Part shown: piece by piece, positions 17,655 to 26,549 of the stretch
How the letters are laid out: the number at the start of each line of letters is the position of its first letter
Numbering within the stretch: position 1 is the stretch's first letter
NCBI RefSeq assembly: GCF_014205845.1
Contig: NZ_JACHCR010000003.1
Coordinates: 1-64,000 of the forward strand
DNA: 64,000 nucleotides
Origin: Mucilaginibacter cryoferens
GTDB lineage: Bacteria; Bacteroidota; Bacteroidia; Sphingobacteriales; Sphingobacteriaceae
Reading direction: 5' to 3'
Program-made: the position numbers and the translations under genes
Notes under the pieces: model-generated
Told to the model about the DNA's origin: nothing
Database searches by the model: none
Seen by the model: the letters and a program-made list of their open reading frames with translations, nothing else

Positions 17655-18554
17655 TCAAACATTCCTGAACGAAGAGGGTGTAATTTGGGCGTTTTTCTTA
17701 AAAAAGTTATTAAAATGGGTAGGTTCTTCAAAGCCCAGGCAGTAGCCTATTTCGGAGATATTCCAGTCGGTATGTTTAAGGAGCGACTTGGCCTCGCTTA
17801 GCAGGCGATCGGCAATATGGTCGGTGGTGGTTTTGCCGGTAGTTTCGCGGATGGCCCGGTTAAGGTGATTTACATGAACCGATAACCGTTGCGCAAAATC
17901 ATTGGCCGAGCGCAATACAAAACGCTGCGATGGCGTTTCTATTGGAAACTGACGCTCCAGCAGCTCGGTAAATACCGATGTTATGCGCGATTTGGCATCG
18001 GCATGTTTGTACACATTCTCAGATGGCTGAGTTTTAAGGGCATAGTAGCACAATTCGGTAACATAATTGCGGATAAGATCATATTTAAAGGCATATTCGG
18101 AGTTGATCTCATCGGTCATTTTTCTGAATAAACCCACTACATATTCGGCCTGCTCATCGTCGAGTGCATAAACGGGCTTGGCGCCCAGGGCAAACATGGG
18201 CAGTTCGCTCAAACCGTTTCTGAAGCGCTCGGCAAAAAACGAGTCGGTAAAAATGCAGAAGAAACCTGTACGGTCATCGCTCATGTGCTCAAAAGTATAG
18301 GGCACATGCGGACTAAAAAACATCAGCGAAGTACCCGAAAGCGTAATGCTTTTATCGGCATAATGGATAATATTTTCGCCCCGCATCAGGCTTATTTTAT
18401 AAAAGCTGCGGCGGCTGTAAGTTACCGGCTTGGCATTCGGACCAATACAATCCTCAATCCTGAAAACATTAAAATGCCCCATATTTTGCTGTAAATTATC
18501 GGGCAGCCAATCGAATTTGTTTTTATAAAATTCTTCGAGTGTTTCGGTGATCAT
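17655..18554 (-). CDS. AraC-family transcriptional regulator
   Basis: About 299 residues from ATG 18554 (the frame is open to 18587). The N-terminal half is a cupin-like sensor domain. The C-terminal 100 residues form the AraC double helix-turn-helix: FAQRLSVHVNHLNRAI as the first, and NISEIGYCLGFEEPTHFNNF as the second. It lies directly upstream of three SDR genes on the same strand and is the natural candidate for their activator. The inducer is unknown. Confidence 0.9.
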   Translation of the reverse strand: MITETLEEFYKNKFDWLPDNLQQNMGHFNVFRIEDCIGPNAKPVTYSRRSFYKISLMRGENIIHYADKSITLSGTSLMFFSPHVPYTFEHMSDDRTGFFCIFTDSFFAERFRNGLSELPMFALGAKPVYALDDEQAEYVVGLFRKMTDEINSEYAFKYDLIRNYVTELCYYALKTQPSENVYKHADAKSRITSVFTELLERQFPIETPSQRFVLRSANDFAQRLSVHVNHLNRAIRETTGKTTTDHIADRLLSEAKSLLKHTDWNISEIGYCLGFEEPTHFNNFFKKNAQITPSSFRNV

Positions 18555-18820
18555 TCTCAAAATTACAAAATTCAAACCACTTAACAAGCCGGGTTTGTTT
18601 TTTTACAGTTTAATTACGCGCCCTAAACAGCATTTACCACCCAACTTGTACCCTATCCCGGTTAATTATCGCAGGCAACATCCGGCAGCCAAAATAATCG
18701 CGTTAGCGTAACATAAAACGCTTTAAAGCGTCATAACTACTTTAAGCACAAAACTTTTTAATTTGGCAGGTGTATATGGTTAAAATCCATCTGCCATACA
18801 ACATTTACTTTTCAATAAAA

Positions 18821-21319
18821 ATGACTGATCTGAAACCCATCTCAACACTGCTGCTATCATGCATGATTACAGCAGTTTTCACCTCATCTCAGGCGCAGCA
18901 AACGCCACAACCGGAAGACCCGGCACTCAAAATTTACCGCGAAGTACCCAAAAAGGTTAACGACCTGGTGCACACCAAGCTGAATGTAAGGTTTGATTAC
19001 AAAAAGCGGTACATGTATGGTAAAGAATGGGTTACCTTAAAACCACATTTTTACCCAACAGATACCCTGCGCCTGGATGCCAAAGGCATGGATCTTAAAA
19101 CCATAGCTGTTGTAAAAAACGGCAAAAACATTCCGCTTAAATTTACTTACCAGGATAGCCTTACCGTTGCCATTAAGCTTGATAAAGTTTACCACAACAA
19201 CGAAAACTACACCATATATATAGACTATACCGCCAAGCCAAACGAACTGAAAGTGAAGGGCAGCGCGGCCATTAACGATGCCAAAGGTTTATACTTTATT
19301 AACCCCGATGGCACCGAAAAAGATAAGCCAACCCAGATATGGACACAGGGCGAAACCGAAAGCTCATCGGCCTGGTTCCCTACTATTGATAAGCCAAGCC
19401 AGAAAACTTCCGAAGAGATAAGCATGACGGTGCCGGCTAAGTACGTTACCCTATCCAACGGTAAACTAACATTGCAAAAAAACAATGCCGATGGTACCCG
19501 TACCGATACCTGGGTACAGGATCTGCCGCACTCGCCATACCTGTTTATGATGGCCGTTGGCGATTTTAAGATATATAAAGATAAATGGCGCAACAAAGAG
19601 GTAAACTATTACCTGGAGCCTAAGTATGCGCCTTATGCCAAAGAAATATTCGGGATGACACCCGAGGCTATCGAATTTTACTCCAAAACTTTAGGGGTTG
19701 ATTTTCCGTGGTATAAATACGCACAAATTGTAGTGCGCGATTATGTGAGCGGCGCTATGGAAAACACCTCTGCCACCCTGCACGGCGCTTATGTACAAGC
19801 CACCCACCGCGAATTGCTGGATGCTTACTACAATAATGGCCGCAGCACCATTGTACACGAGCTTTTTCACCAATGGTTTGGCGATTACGTAACCGCCGAA
19901 AGCTGGAGCAACCTTACCGTGAACGAATCGTTCGCCAACTTTAGCGAAACCATTTGGGCCGAGCATAAATATGGTAAAGATGTGGCAGATGAGCATAACT
20001 ATATTGATATGCAAAACTACCTGCGCTCGCCTAATGCCCGCACCAAAAACCTGGTACGTTTTCATTATGCCGATAAAGAGGATGTATTTGATGTGGTTAC
20101 TTACCAAAAAGGCGGCCGTATTTTAAACATGCTGCGCAACTACTTAGGCAACGAGGCTTTTTACAAAGGCTTAGGCATTTACCTTAAAACAAACGCGTTT
20201 AAAAACGGCGAGGCCCAGCAATTGCGGCTGGCATTGGAAGAAGCCAGCGGACTTGACCTTAACTGGTTTTTTAACCAGTGGTATTACGCTGCCGGTCACC
20301 CAATTTTAGATATCAGTTACAAGTGGGACGATGCCACCAAAACCCAAACCGTTTACCTGCAGCAAAGCCAGGACGGACAGATATTTAAACTGCCTATGGC
20401 GATTGATATTTATGCCGATGGCAAAAAAACACGCCATAAAATATGGATGAATACCCAAAACGACACCCTTACATTTAAACTTGGCGGCAAGCCAGACCTG
20501 GTGAATGTTGATGGCGATAAAATATTATTAACCCAAAAAACCGACCATAAAACATTGGAAGAATTTGCTTTCCAATACTTTAACGCGCCGCTTTACTTAG
20601 ATAGATTAGAAGCCATTAACGCCGCCGCAGATAAGCAAAGCGATAACACCGCGCAGAAAATATTGATAGCTGCCTTAAACGATAAATACTATGGCTTGCG
20701 CGACAAAGCTATCCGTACCATAAAATTAAGTAATGATGCCATCCGGGCCCAGGCGCAGCCAATACTGGCTAAACTGGCACAAACAGATGATAACACCCTG
20801 GTACAGGCCCAGGCTATTACAGCCTTAGGCAGCTTAAAGGCATCTGGCAACATCAATTTGTTTAAACAAGCCTTAAGCAGTCAATCATACGCAGTACAGG
20901 GTGCGGCCTTAAACGCCATTGATTTGCTAGACCCCGCATTGGCCATGAACCTTGCTAAAAACTACGAAGCCGATAACAAAGGAGGCCTTACCGTTGCCCT
21001 GATGGATGTGTACGCCAGCAACGGCAGCGATGCACAATGGCCGTTTGTTTATAAACAGTTTGATGAAGCTGGTCCGCAAGGCAAATTTAACGTTGTACGG
21101 AAGTTTGCAGTAATGGCCGGCCGGGTTGAAAAGCCCGAATACACCCAGCAGGGTATCACCCAAATTAAACAGCTCGGCATCACCTATAAATCCATAGGCG
21201 CCGGCGACGTAGCCATTAAGCTGATTACCGACATTAAAGAACAACGCCAGAAACTAAAAGACGACTCATCTGTAAAAGCAGCTGATGAAGCTATTAAACT
21301 GATTACCGACGCGAAGTAA
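18821..21319 (+). CDS. Secreted M1-family zinc aminopeptidase
   Basis: About 832 residues from ATG 18821. A signal-like stretch LLLSCMITAVFTSSQAQQ follows that start; an upstream TTG/ATG extension to 18770 would put charged residues before it. The exopeptidase motif SGAMENTSA precedes the zinc site: His346, Glu347, His350 (HELFH) and Glu369, with the HExxH-18-E spacing of M1 peptidases. The C-terminal 250 residues are helical HEAT-like repeats, as in aminopeptidase N. It probably degrades peptides in the periplasm. A weak TTAATTTG box lies at 18758. Confidence 0.92.
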   Translation: MTDLKPISTLLLSCMITAVFTSSQAQQTPQPEDPALKIYREVPKKVNDLVHTKLNVRFDYKKRYMYGKEWVTLKPHFYPTDTLRLDAKGMDLKTIAVVKNGKNIPLKFTYQDSLTVAIKLDKVYHNNENYTIYIDYTAKPNELKVKGSAAINDAKGLYFINPDGTEKDKPTQIWTQGETESSSAWFPTIDKPSQKTSEEISMTVPAKYVTLSNGKLTLQKNNADGTRTDTWVQDLPHSPYLFMMAVGDFKIYKDKWRNKEVNYYLEPKYAPYAKEIFGMTPEAIEFYSKTLGVDFPWYKYAQIVVRDYVSGAMENTSATLHGAYVQATHRELLDAYYNNGRSTIVHELFHQWFGDYVTAESWSNLTVNESFANFSETIWAEHKYGKDVADEHNYIDMQNYLRSPNARTKNLVRFHYADKEDVFDVVTYQKGGRILNMLRNYLGNEAFYKGLGIYLKTNAFKNGEAQQLRLALEEASGLDLNWFFNQWYYAAGHPILDISYKWDDATKTQTVYLQQSQDGQIFKLPMAIDIYADGKKTRHKIWMNTQNDTLTFKLGGKPDLVNVDGDKILLTQKTDHKTLEEFAFQYFNAPLYLDRLEAINAAADKQSDNTAQKILIAALNDKYYGLRDKAIRTIKLSNDAIRAQAQPILAKLAQTDDNTLVQAQAITALGSLKASGNINLFKQALSSQSYAVQGAALNAIDLLDPALAMNLAKNYEADNKGGLTVALMDVYASNGSDAQWPFVYKQFDEAGPQGKFNVVRKFAVMAGRVEKPEYTQQGITQIKQLGITYKSIGAGDVAIKLITDIKEQRQKLKDDSSVKAADEAIKLITDAK

Positions 21320-21460
21320 GCAGGCAGTGCAGAAATGCGCTGTTTTTTCTCCGATGCCTGTGTCCTCACAGGCATCTTCCCGAAAACTACCCTAACCGTG
21401 CGGTATCCGGAATAGCGATCTGTGAGGACACAGACCGCGGGAGAAAACAATTGGCTCAGT

Positions 21461-21702
21461 ACGCTGGTTAAACTCACCCGCCAGTCCCGACTTTGTCGGC
21501 ACGGCACCCTCTCTTCGTCCCTCCTGCGTCGGCACGGAAAGAGGGGTTTGAAGAGCTTTTAATTTTAGTATACTTTATTCAAGAGTGGCCTGATTTATTT
21601 CCGAAAACCATAAAAAACGTTCGAGCCCCTCTATGCGGCGAAAGCCGGAGAGAGGGTGCCGTTCCGACAAAGTCGGGACTGGCGGGTGAGTCTAACCAGC
21701 GT
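21461..21702. repeat. Long inverted repeat element with 54-bp arms
   Basis: Arms at 21461-21514 and 21649-21702 are complementary with two mismatches. They contain ACGCTGGTTA, CCCGCCAGTCCCGAC and GGCACCCTCTCT. Further partial units follow to about 21780 (CACCCCTCTATGCG, then GGTGAGTCTTAACCAGT). An additional small dyad, TGTCCTCACAG / CTGTGAGGACA, is at about 21361-21430. Nothing in 21320-21830 looks coding. Confidence 0.75.
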
Positions 21703-21831
21703 TCAACACCCCTCTATGCGCGAAGCGGAGAGAGGGGTGACGCCCGTTGGCTAACGGGTCGTCGGGGTGAGTCTTAACCAGTATACAGAGCATCTTTTCA
21801 GGCTCTCCCCTATTTTCCACACAACACTGTT

Positions 21832-21862
21832 ACAAACGCCTTTTAATAAGGCGTTTGTTTTT
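21832..21862 (+). terminator. Terminator-like hairpin before the M13 peptidase
   Basis: An 11-bp perfect stem, ACAAACGCCTT / AAGGCGTTTGT, with a TTAAT loop and a following T run. It ends 4-10 nt before the -7 box of the next gene and isolates it from upstream transcription. Confidence 0.75.
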
Positions 21863-21865
21863 AAT

Positions 21866-21873
21866 TAAATTTG
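21866..21873 (+). promoter_or_regulatory. -7 promoter box of the M13 peptidase gene
   Basis: TAAATTTG. Transcription would begin near 21880, so translation should start at ATG 21892 or 21895 rather than at the TTG 21871 or ATG 21874. Confidence 0.5.
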
Positions 21874-21891
21874 ATGCAAACGTATTTCTGC

Positions 21892-23931
21892 ATGATGAAA
21901 AATTACAAAAAAATTATTCTTGGCGGCGCGGCGGTAACAACGCTGGCATTAAGCGCGTATATAGCTAAACCTGCCGATCCGGTTTTTGATAACCTGGACC
22001 AATCGGTTAGTCCCCGTACCGATTTTTTTAAGTACGCCAATGGCGGCTGGCTTAAACGTAACCCTATCCCGGCAGCCTACTCCAGCTGGGGAATTGGCAA
22101 TGTGGTATCTGAAGAGTTGCGCGATAAGCTAAAAAAAATAAACGAAGATGCCCTGGCTGCCAATGCACCCAAAGGCACCACCACCCAAAAAATAGGCGAT
22201 TTTTATTTTACCGGTTTAGATACTGTTAATATAGAAAAACGAGGCGTTGACGCGCTGAAAATCCAATTAGCGCTTATAGACCAAGCCAATGATGTACCGG
22301 CCATATTAAACGCCGCCGCCGTTTTAACAACTTCCGGCACCCGCAATGTATTTGGCAGCCGGGTTGGGCAGGATGCTAAAAACAGTGCAAAAATGATGCT
22401 GCAGCTGGGTCAGGCAGGCTTGGGCTTACCCAACCGCGACTACTATTTTAAAACCGATGCCCGTACTACAAAAATACGCGCAGATTACATCACCAACCAC
22501 CTGCCCACCATGCTCAAACTTTCGGGCTATACAGATGAGCAGGCCAAAGCGGGTGCAGAAAGCATTTATAAGATAGAGAAGTTTTTGGCCGATAGCAGCC
22601 GCAAGCTGGAAAAACTGCGCGACCCTTATGCCAACTACCATAAAATGACGGTTGCGCAATTAAACACCCTTACCCCGGATATTAACTGGAATACAGTTTT
22701 TAAAACCCTCGAATTAAAACCGGTTGATACCGTAATTGTTGGGCAGCCCGAGTATTACAGGGCATTAAATACCGCCCTAAAAACCTTCCCTGCCGCAAAT
22801 TGGAAAGCCTATTTGCGATGGAAACTGATCTCATCCTACTCGCCATACCTTAATAAAGCTGCCGACGATGAAAGTTTCCGTTTTGGCGGCAAAGTGATCT
22901 CGGGTCGTAAAGAGCAGTTACCCCGCTGGAAAAGGGTATTGGATACCGAAAACGGCCTGATGGGCGAAGCGCTGGGTCAGCTGTTTGTTAAAGAATATTT
23001 CCCGCTTACAGCTAAACTGCGTTATACCGAAATGGTAGAAGCCATTAGGCAGGCTTACCGCGAGCATATTGCCAAACTGGACTGGATGACACCCGAAACC
23101 AAACAAAAGGCTTTGGTTAAGCTCAACGCCATTCACCCCAAAGTGGGCTACCCGGATAAATGGAAAGATTTTTCGACCCTGGTAATGGATCGCGAATCAT
23201 ACGCCGGCAATGTAATGCGCGCCAGGCATTGGGCTTACCTGGTTAACATCAACAAACTGGGCAAACCGGTTGATCACACAGAATGGGGAATGACACCGCA
23301 AACCTATAACGCCAGCTACAGCCCCTCAAACAACGAGATCACCCTGCCGGCGGCGCAATTCAGCATCCCGGGCGTGAAAGATAGCGAGGTTGATGATGCC
23401 GTGGCTTACGGTTATGTAGCCGCATCAACCATCGGTCACGAAATTACCCATGGTTTTGATGATGAAGGCCGCCAGTTTGATGCCAAAGGAAACCTCAAAA
23501 CCTGGTGGACACCAACCGACTCGGTAAAGTTTACCAAACGCGCCACCATGCTGGCCAATCAGTTTAGCAACTACGTGGTACTGGATAGCCTGCATGTAAA
23601 CGGCAAAGCCACCTTAGGCGAAAACATTGCCGACCTGGGCGGAATAGTTTTAGGTATAGATGCTTTTAAAAAAACCAAACAATACAAAGAGGGCAAGCTC
23701 ATCAACGGCCTTACCCCTATGCAGCGTTTCTTTTTAGGCTATGCCCTGGGCTGGCTTGGGCAAGAGCGTGATGAGGCTTTAGCCAACCAGATACTAACTG
23801 ATGTACACGCCCCCGGTTTCCTGCGGGTTAACGGCCCCTTTAGCGATGTGCCCGAATTTTACGAGGCCTTCCATATTAAAAAGGGCGATAAGATGTGGCT
23901 AGATCCGGATAAGCGGGTAAGGATCTGGTAA
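21892..23931 (+). CDS. M13-family zinc metallopeptidase (PepO/neprilysin type), copy 1
   Basis: About 679 residues. An N-terminal hydrophobic segment (IILGGAAVTTLALSAYIA) is a signal peptide or membrane anchor. The M13 catalytic region has GHEITHGFDD with His516 and His520, and ENIADLGG with the third ligand Glu. NPYDR-like substrate features and a C-terminal end RVRIW match the family. It is probably an oligopeptidase acting outside the inner membrane. A second M13 gene lies at 35638-37656, and both share the terminal IW. The start is chosen from the promoter position. Confidence 0.92.
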   Translation: MMKNYKKIILGGAAVTTLALSAYIAKPADPVFDNLDQSVSPRTDFFKYANGGWLKRNPIPAAYSSWGIGNVVSEELRDKLKKINEDALAANAPKGTTTQKIGDFYFTGLDTVNIEKRGVDALKIQLALIDQANDVPAILNAAAVLTTSGTRNVFGSRVGQDAKNSAKMMLQLGQAGLGLPNRDYYFKTDARTTKIRADYITNHLPTMLKLSGYTDEQAKAGAESIYKIEKFLADSSRKLEKLRDPYANYHKMTVAQLNTLTPDINWNTVFKTLELKPVDTVIVGQPEYYRALNTALKTFPAANWKAYLRWKLISSYSPYLNKAADDESFRFGGKVISGRKEQLPRWKRVLDTENGLMGEALGQLFVKEYFPLTAKLRYTEMVEAIRQAYREHIAKLDWMTPETKQKALVKLNAIHPKVGYPDKWKDFSTLVMDRESYAGNVMRARHWAYLVNINKLGKPVDHTEWGMTPQTYNASYSPSNNEITLPAAQFSIPGVKDSEVDDAVAYGYVAASTIGHEITHGFDDEGRQFDAKGNLKTWWTPTDSVKFTKRATMLANQFSNYVVLDSLHVNGKATLGENIADLGGIVLGIDAFKKTKQYKEGKLINGLTPMQRFFLGYALGWLGQERDEALANQILTDVHAPGFLRVNGPFSDVPEFYEAFHIKKGDKMWLDPDKRVRIW

Positions 23932-23968
23932 GCGAAGCCCCCCAGCCCCCTGAAGGGGGAGCTTTTGA
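23931..23968. repeat. CCCC-type repeat after the M13 gene
   Basis: GCGAAGCCCCCCAGCCCCCT followed by GAAGGGGGAGCTTTTGATT, starting 2 nt after the stop codon. It could serve as a hairpin terminator. Confidence 0.65.
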
Positions 23969-24147
23969 TTGGCATGTTAGATTTATTGTGGATAAAAACA
24001 GTAAATCTGATATGCTGTCTAAAAACACAAAAGCACTGCGTCATTGAGTGAGAACCAGAGTTAACCTGGAAAAAACGGGAATGACATGGTTGCAAATGGG
24101 CGGTTCTGGACTAAATAATAATGGGGTCTTATTTAAAAAAGTGGTGG

Positions 24148-24260
24148 GATTGTGCGATTCCCCTCTCGAGAGGGGCGAAGGGGTGTGTTTATGCACGCGA
24201 AAGAACGCTGTAGCCCCCCCTGCCACGGCACTTCCCATCCCGCCCCCTCTCGAGAGAACA
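24148..24260. repeat. CTCGAG-centred palindromic repeat (family D)
   Basis: GATTCCCCTCTCGAGAGGGG, then AGGGGTGTGTTTATGCACGC, and at the far side a second CCCCCTCTCGAGAG. Copies are at 28023-28132 and, in opposite orientation, 40165-40223. Open frames through it are not genes. Confidence 0.75.
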
Positions 24261-24339
24261 AAATTATGAAGGCACCTCATTGTATCTTGGACATTAGGAG
24301 CTTTAAAAAAATATACTGATAATCAATGCTTTAAAATCA

Positions 24340-24447
24340 CGTCATTATAAGGAGGTACGACGAAGCAATCCCCAAATTACAGGGCGGATTTGCACAGCAA
24401 CTCTGTGGCTCGGGGATTGCTTCGTACCTCGCAATGACGGCGGCGAA
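24340..24447. repeat. Palindromic repeat family A, inverted copy
   Basis: Same element as at 1084 but on the other strand: it begins TTATAAGGAGGTACGACGAA and ends CTTCGTACCTCGCAATGACG. It lies in the gene-free stretch 23932-24699. Confidence 0.8.
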
Positions 24448-24507
24448 GGGGTGTGTTTAAAAAATATATACTGATAATCAATACCTTAAAAGTGTGCCAT
24501 TATAAGA

Positions 24508-24583
24508 TACGAAGCAATCTCTATGCTATACAGAGTGGATTTGCATGTCCGACCTGCCTATGCAAAGATTACTTCGTACCCCA
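24508..24583. repeat. Degenerate copy of palindromic repeat family A
   Basis: It retains GATACGAAGCAATCTC at the left and GATTACTTCGTACCCC at the right with an altered middle. The rest of 24584-24699 shows nothing recognised apart from GGAGAGGATTTAGGTGAGG, a trace of the CCCC-type module. Confidence 0.6.
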
Positions 24584-24699
24584 ATAACGCTTGGGCAGAT
24601 CTTTCATTGGAACTATAAAAGCATTAATAAATCAAATTTAGACAGCTTCTAACATGCAAGTCAAAGCCCTCTCCTTTGGAGAGGATTTAGGTGAGGCTC

Positions 24700-25251
24700 T
24701 TACTCTTGCGGCTCAAACTCCAGCCGTTTCTTAAAATACTGGTCCCAGTTGCGTTGTTGCTGGCGGTTGGTCATGTGCGCGGTGTCGTCGTCGTAATCGG
24801 TGTTGAGTTGTTTGTATTTGGCATCAATACGGTTAAAAAGCGCCATGGCTTCGTTGCGGTAATTATAGGTAAAGCGGGTTTTGCTTATCTGCCGCAATAT
24901 TTCCTGCTGCTCCAGGTAGGCAATGAGGTAATGCCCTTGTTCGTGCTTCAGTATTTCGGCCAGTACATCCTTTGATAGTACCCGGCTCCTGTCAAGCCAC
25001 GATTTGTAGTTATTGAGCACCAGGTTTACAGTTGCATTTAAAATGTACGAGCCTGTACGGTTACTTGCCTCGTATTTAAAATCGATGGTGCAGTTGGTGT
25101 AGGCAACAACCCCGCCGGCATTTGCCCGCGGGGTGCCCAAAAAATCGTTAATAGTTAAGGGATGATATTGTTGATATTGCTGCGCGTTAGCGCCTATCGT
25201 TATTAAACATATGGCCGTTGCGCCAATCCACTTCACTAATCGTACTTTCAT
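24700..25251 (-). CDS. DUF922-type predicted secreted metalloprotease
   Basis: 183 residues. The N-terminal ICLITIGANAQ stretch looks like a signal peptide. LTINDFLGTPRA near residue 32 is the opening motif of DUF922 proteins, and HEQGHYLIA near residue 112 is an HExxH zinc-peptidase-type motif conserved in the same family. The C-terminal part is charged and helical. It follows an SPFH-domain gene with a 20-nt gap and is probably co-transcribed with it. Protease activity is predicted from the motif only. Confidence 0.8.
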   Translation of the reverse strand: MKVRLVKWIGATAICLITIGANAQQYQQYHPLTINDFLGTPRANAGGVVAYTNCTIDFKYEASNRTGSYILNATVNLVLNNYKSWLDRSRVLSKDVLAEILKHEQGHYLIAYLEQQEILRQISKTRFTYNYRNEAMALFNRIDAKYKQLNTDYDDDTAHMTNRQQQRNWDQYFKKRLEFEPQE

Positions 25252-25271
25252 TAAAACGGGGATTAAACTTT

Positions 25272-26210
25272 TTACTTTTTGACGTCGTCGGTATGTAAAA
25301 GGTTTAAGGCCATCATTTCTTTTAGCGTATGCTGCATGGCATCTGTTGAGCCATCAAGGAAAATCACGTTTCCTTTAGAGTTTTCGGAGAAATGCTTGAT
25401 AGATTCTGTCCACATGGTAAACAATATTACCGAGGTATCCATATTGGCACCAGCCATTTCTTTGGCAGCCACTGTCATACCACGGGCAACTTCCTCACGA
25501 AACAGCGCTATACCCTGGCCACGTAGCTGGGCGGCCTCACGCTCGGCCTGCGCCGAAATTTTGATGGCGTTACCCTCAGCTTCGGCAGCTTTGGTTTTAG
25601 TGATCAGCAGGGCCTGACCTTCGTTTTCGGCGGCAGCTTTCAGGTTGTTGGAGGCAACCACCTGGCTCATCGATTTCATGATCACTTCATCGAAAGTAAT
25701 ATCGTTCAATTGCAAATCCTGCAGATGATAGCCCCAGCCTTCCAGTATCACATCCAGTTGCTCTTTTACATGTTCTACAATATCGCGGCGCAATATCAAT
25801 ACTTCGCTCTGGCGTTTGGTGGCTACAAAGGCCCGGATAGAGCCTTCAACCGTGCGGATAAGCGCCTGCATCAGGTTACGCTCGTCAACAAATTTAAAGG
25901 CCACATTTTTAATGGTTTCTTCCTGCTGATCCAGTACCGAATAAAGCAACATCGCCTTAAAGTAAACATTGGCCTGATCAAACGTTACCGCCTGAAATTC
26001 CAGCTCGACAGAGCGGTTCTGGATAGATATTTTAGAGTATATATTTTCTATAAAAGGCAACTTAAAATTAAGCCCCGGTGTAAGTATGCGGCGATACTTA
26101 CCAAATACCGTAATTACCACTATTGTGCCCTGTTTTACAGACACAAAGGAGGATAGTATTACGATCAGTAAAATAAATACAATAATTAATGTGATGATTT
26201 GTCCTGTCAT
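25272..26210 (-). CDS. SPFH/band 7 family membrane protein (stomatin/HflC-like)
   Basis: 312 residues. One transmembrane helix at about residues 4-24 (ITLIIVFILLIVILSSF) is followed by the SPFH domain (QGTIVVITVFGKYRRIL, then PGLNFKLPF) and a long alanine/glutamate-rich coiled coil at about 190-250 (AAAENEGQALLITKTKAA). Such proteins form large membrane cages or microdomains, often regulating proteases. The following gene encodes a predicted metalloprotease, making a functional pair plausible. A weak TACATTTA box precedes the gene. Confidence 0.88.
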   Translation of the reverse strand: MTGQIITLIIVFILLIVILSSFVSVKQGTIVVITVFGKYRRILTPGLNFKLPFIENIYSKISIQNRSVELEFQAVTFDQANVYFKAMLLYSVLDQQEETIKNVAFKFVDERNLMQALIRTVEGSIRAFVATKRQSEVLILRRDIVEHVKEQLDVILEGWGYHLQDLQLNDITFDEVIMKSMSQVVASNNLKAAAENEGQALLITKTKAAEAEGNAIKISAQAEREAAQLRGQGIALFREEVARGMTVAAKEMAGANMDTSVILFTMWTESIKHFSENSKGNVIFLDGSTDAMQHTLKEMMALNLLHTDDVKK

Positions 26211-26303
26211 AAGTGGTTATTATTAATTAAATAAATGTAGCGTAAATAATTGGAGTGTTATTTGTTTTTATAAAAATGCTTTATAAAACAGCAACGCATT
26301 ATC

Positions 26304-26489
26304 ATGAACCTGAAACGCACTTTTGGAGCCATACTTACCATACTGGGTATCATTGGCTTAATTTATACCGGGATAGATATTATTAACCATCACGGGCAAA
26401 CCACCACTTTAATAGTAGTAGGTATTATATCGCTTTTGTTCTTTTTTACCGGCATCAGCCTGGTACGCAATACTAAAGATGAGGCTTAA
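26304..26489 (+). CDS. Small two-helix membrane protein
   Basis: 61 residues, nearly all hydrophobic: helix one at about residues 7-26 (GAILTILGIIGLIYTGIDII), a short HHGQT loop, and helix two at about 34-53. The C-terminus is charged. It lies divergent to the SPFH gene with a 93-nt gap. Similar short proteins are common in Bacteroidota but have no known role. Confidence 0.65.
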   Translation: MNLKRTFGAILTILGIIGLIYTGIDIINHHGQTTTLIVVGIISLLFFFTGISLVRNTKDEA

Positions 26490-26549
26490 CTGGCGTAAGT
26501 CATAAGTCGGGTTTTTCTTTTTTCTATACTAAGAACTTCAGACTTAACA

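Noticed and set aside
21493-21777. 94-codon open frame
   Set aside because: It is translated from the 54-bp inverted-arm element and its satellite copies.
24041-24280. Open frames on both strands
   Set aside because: Both run through the CTCGAG palindrome family D.
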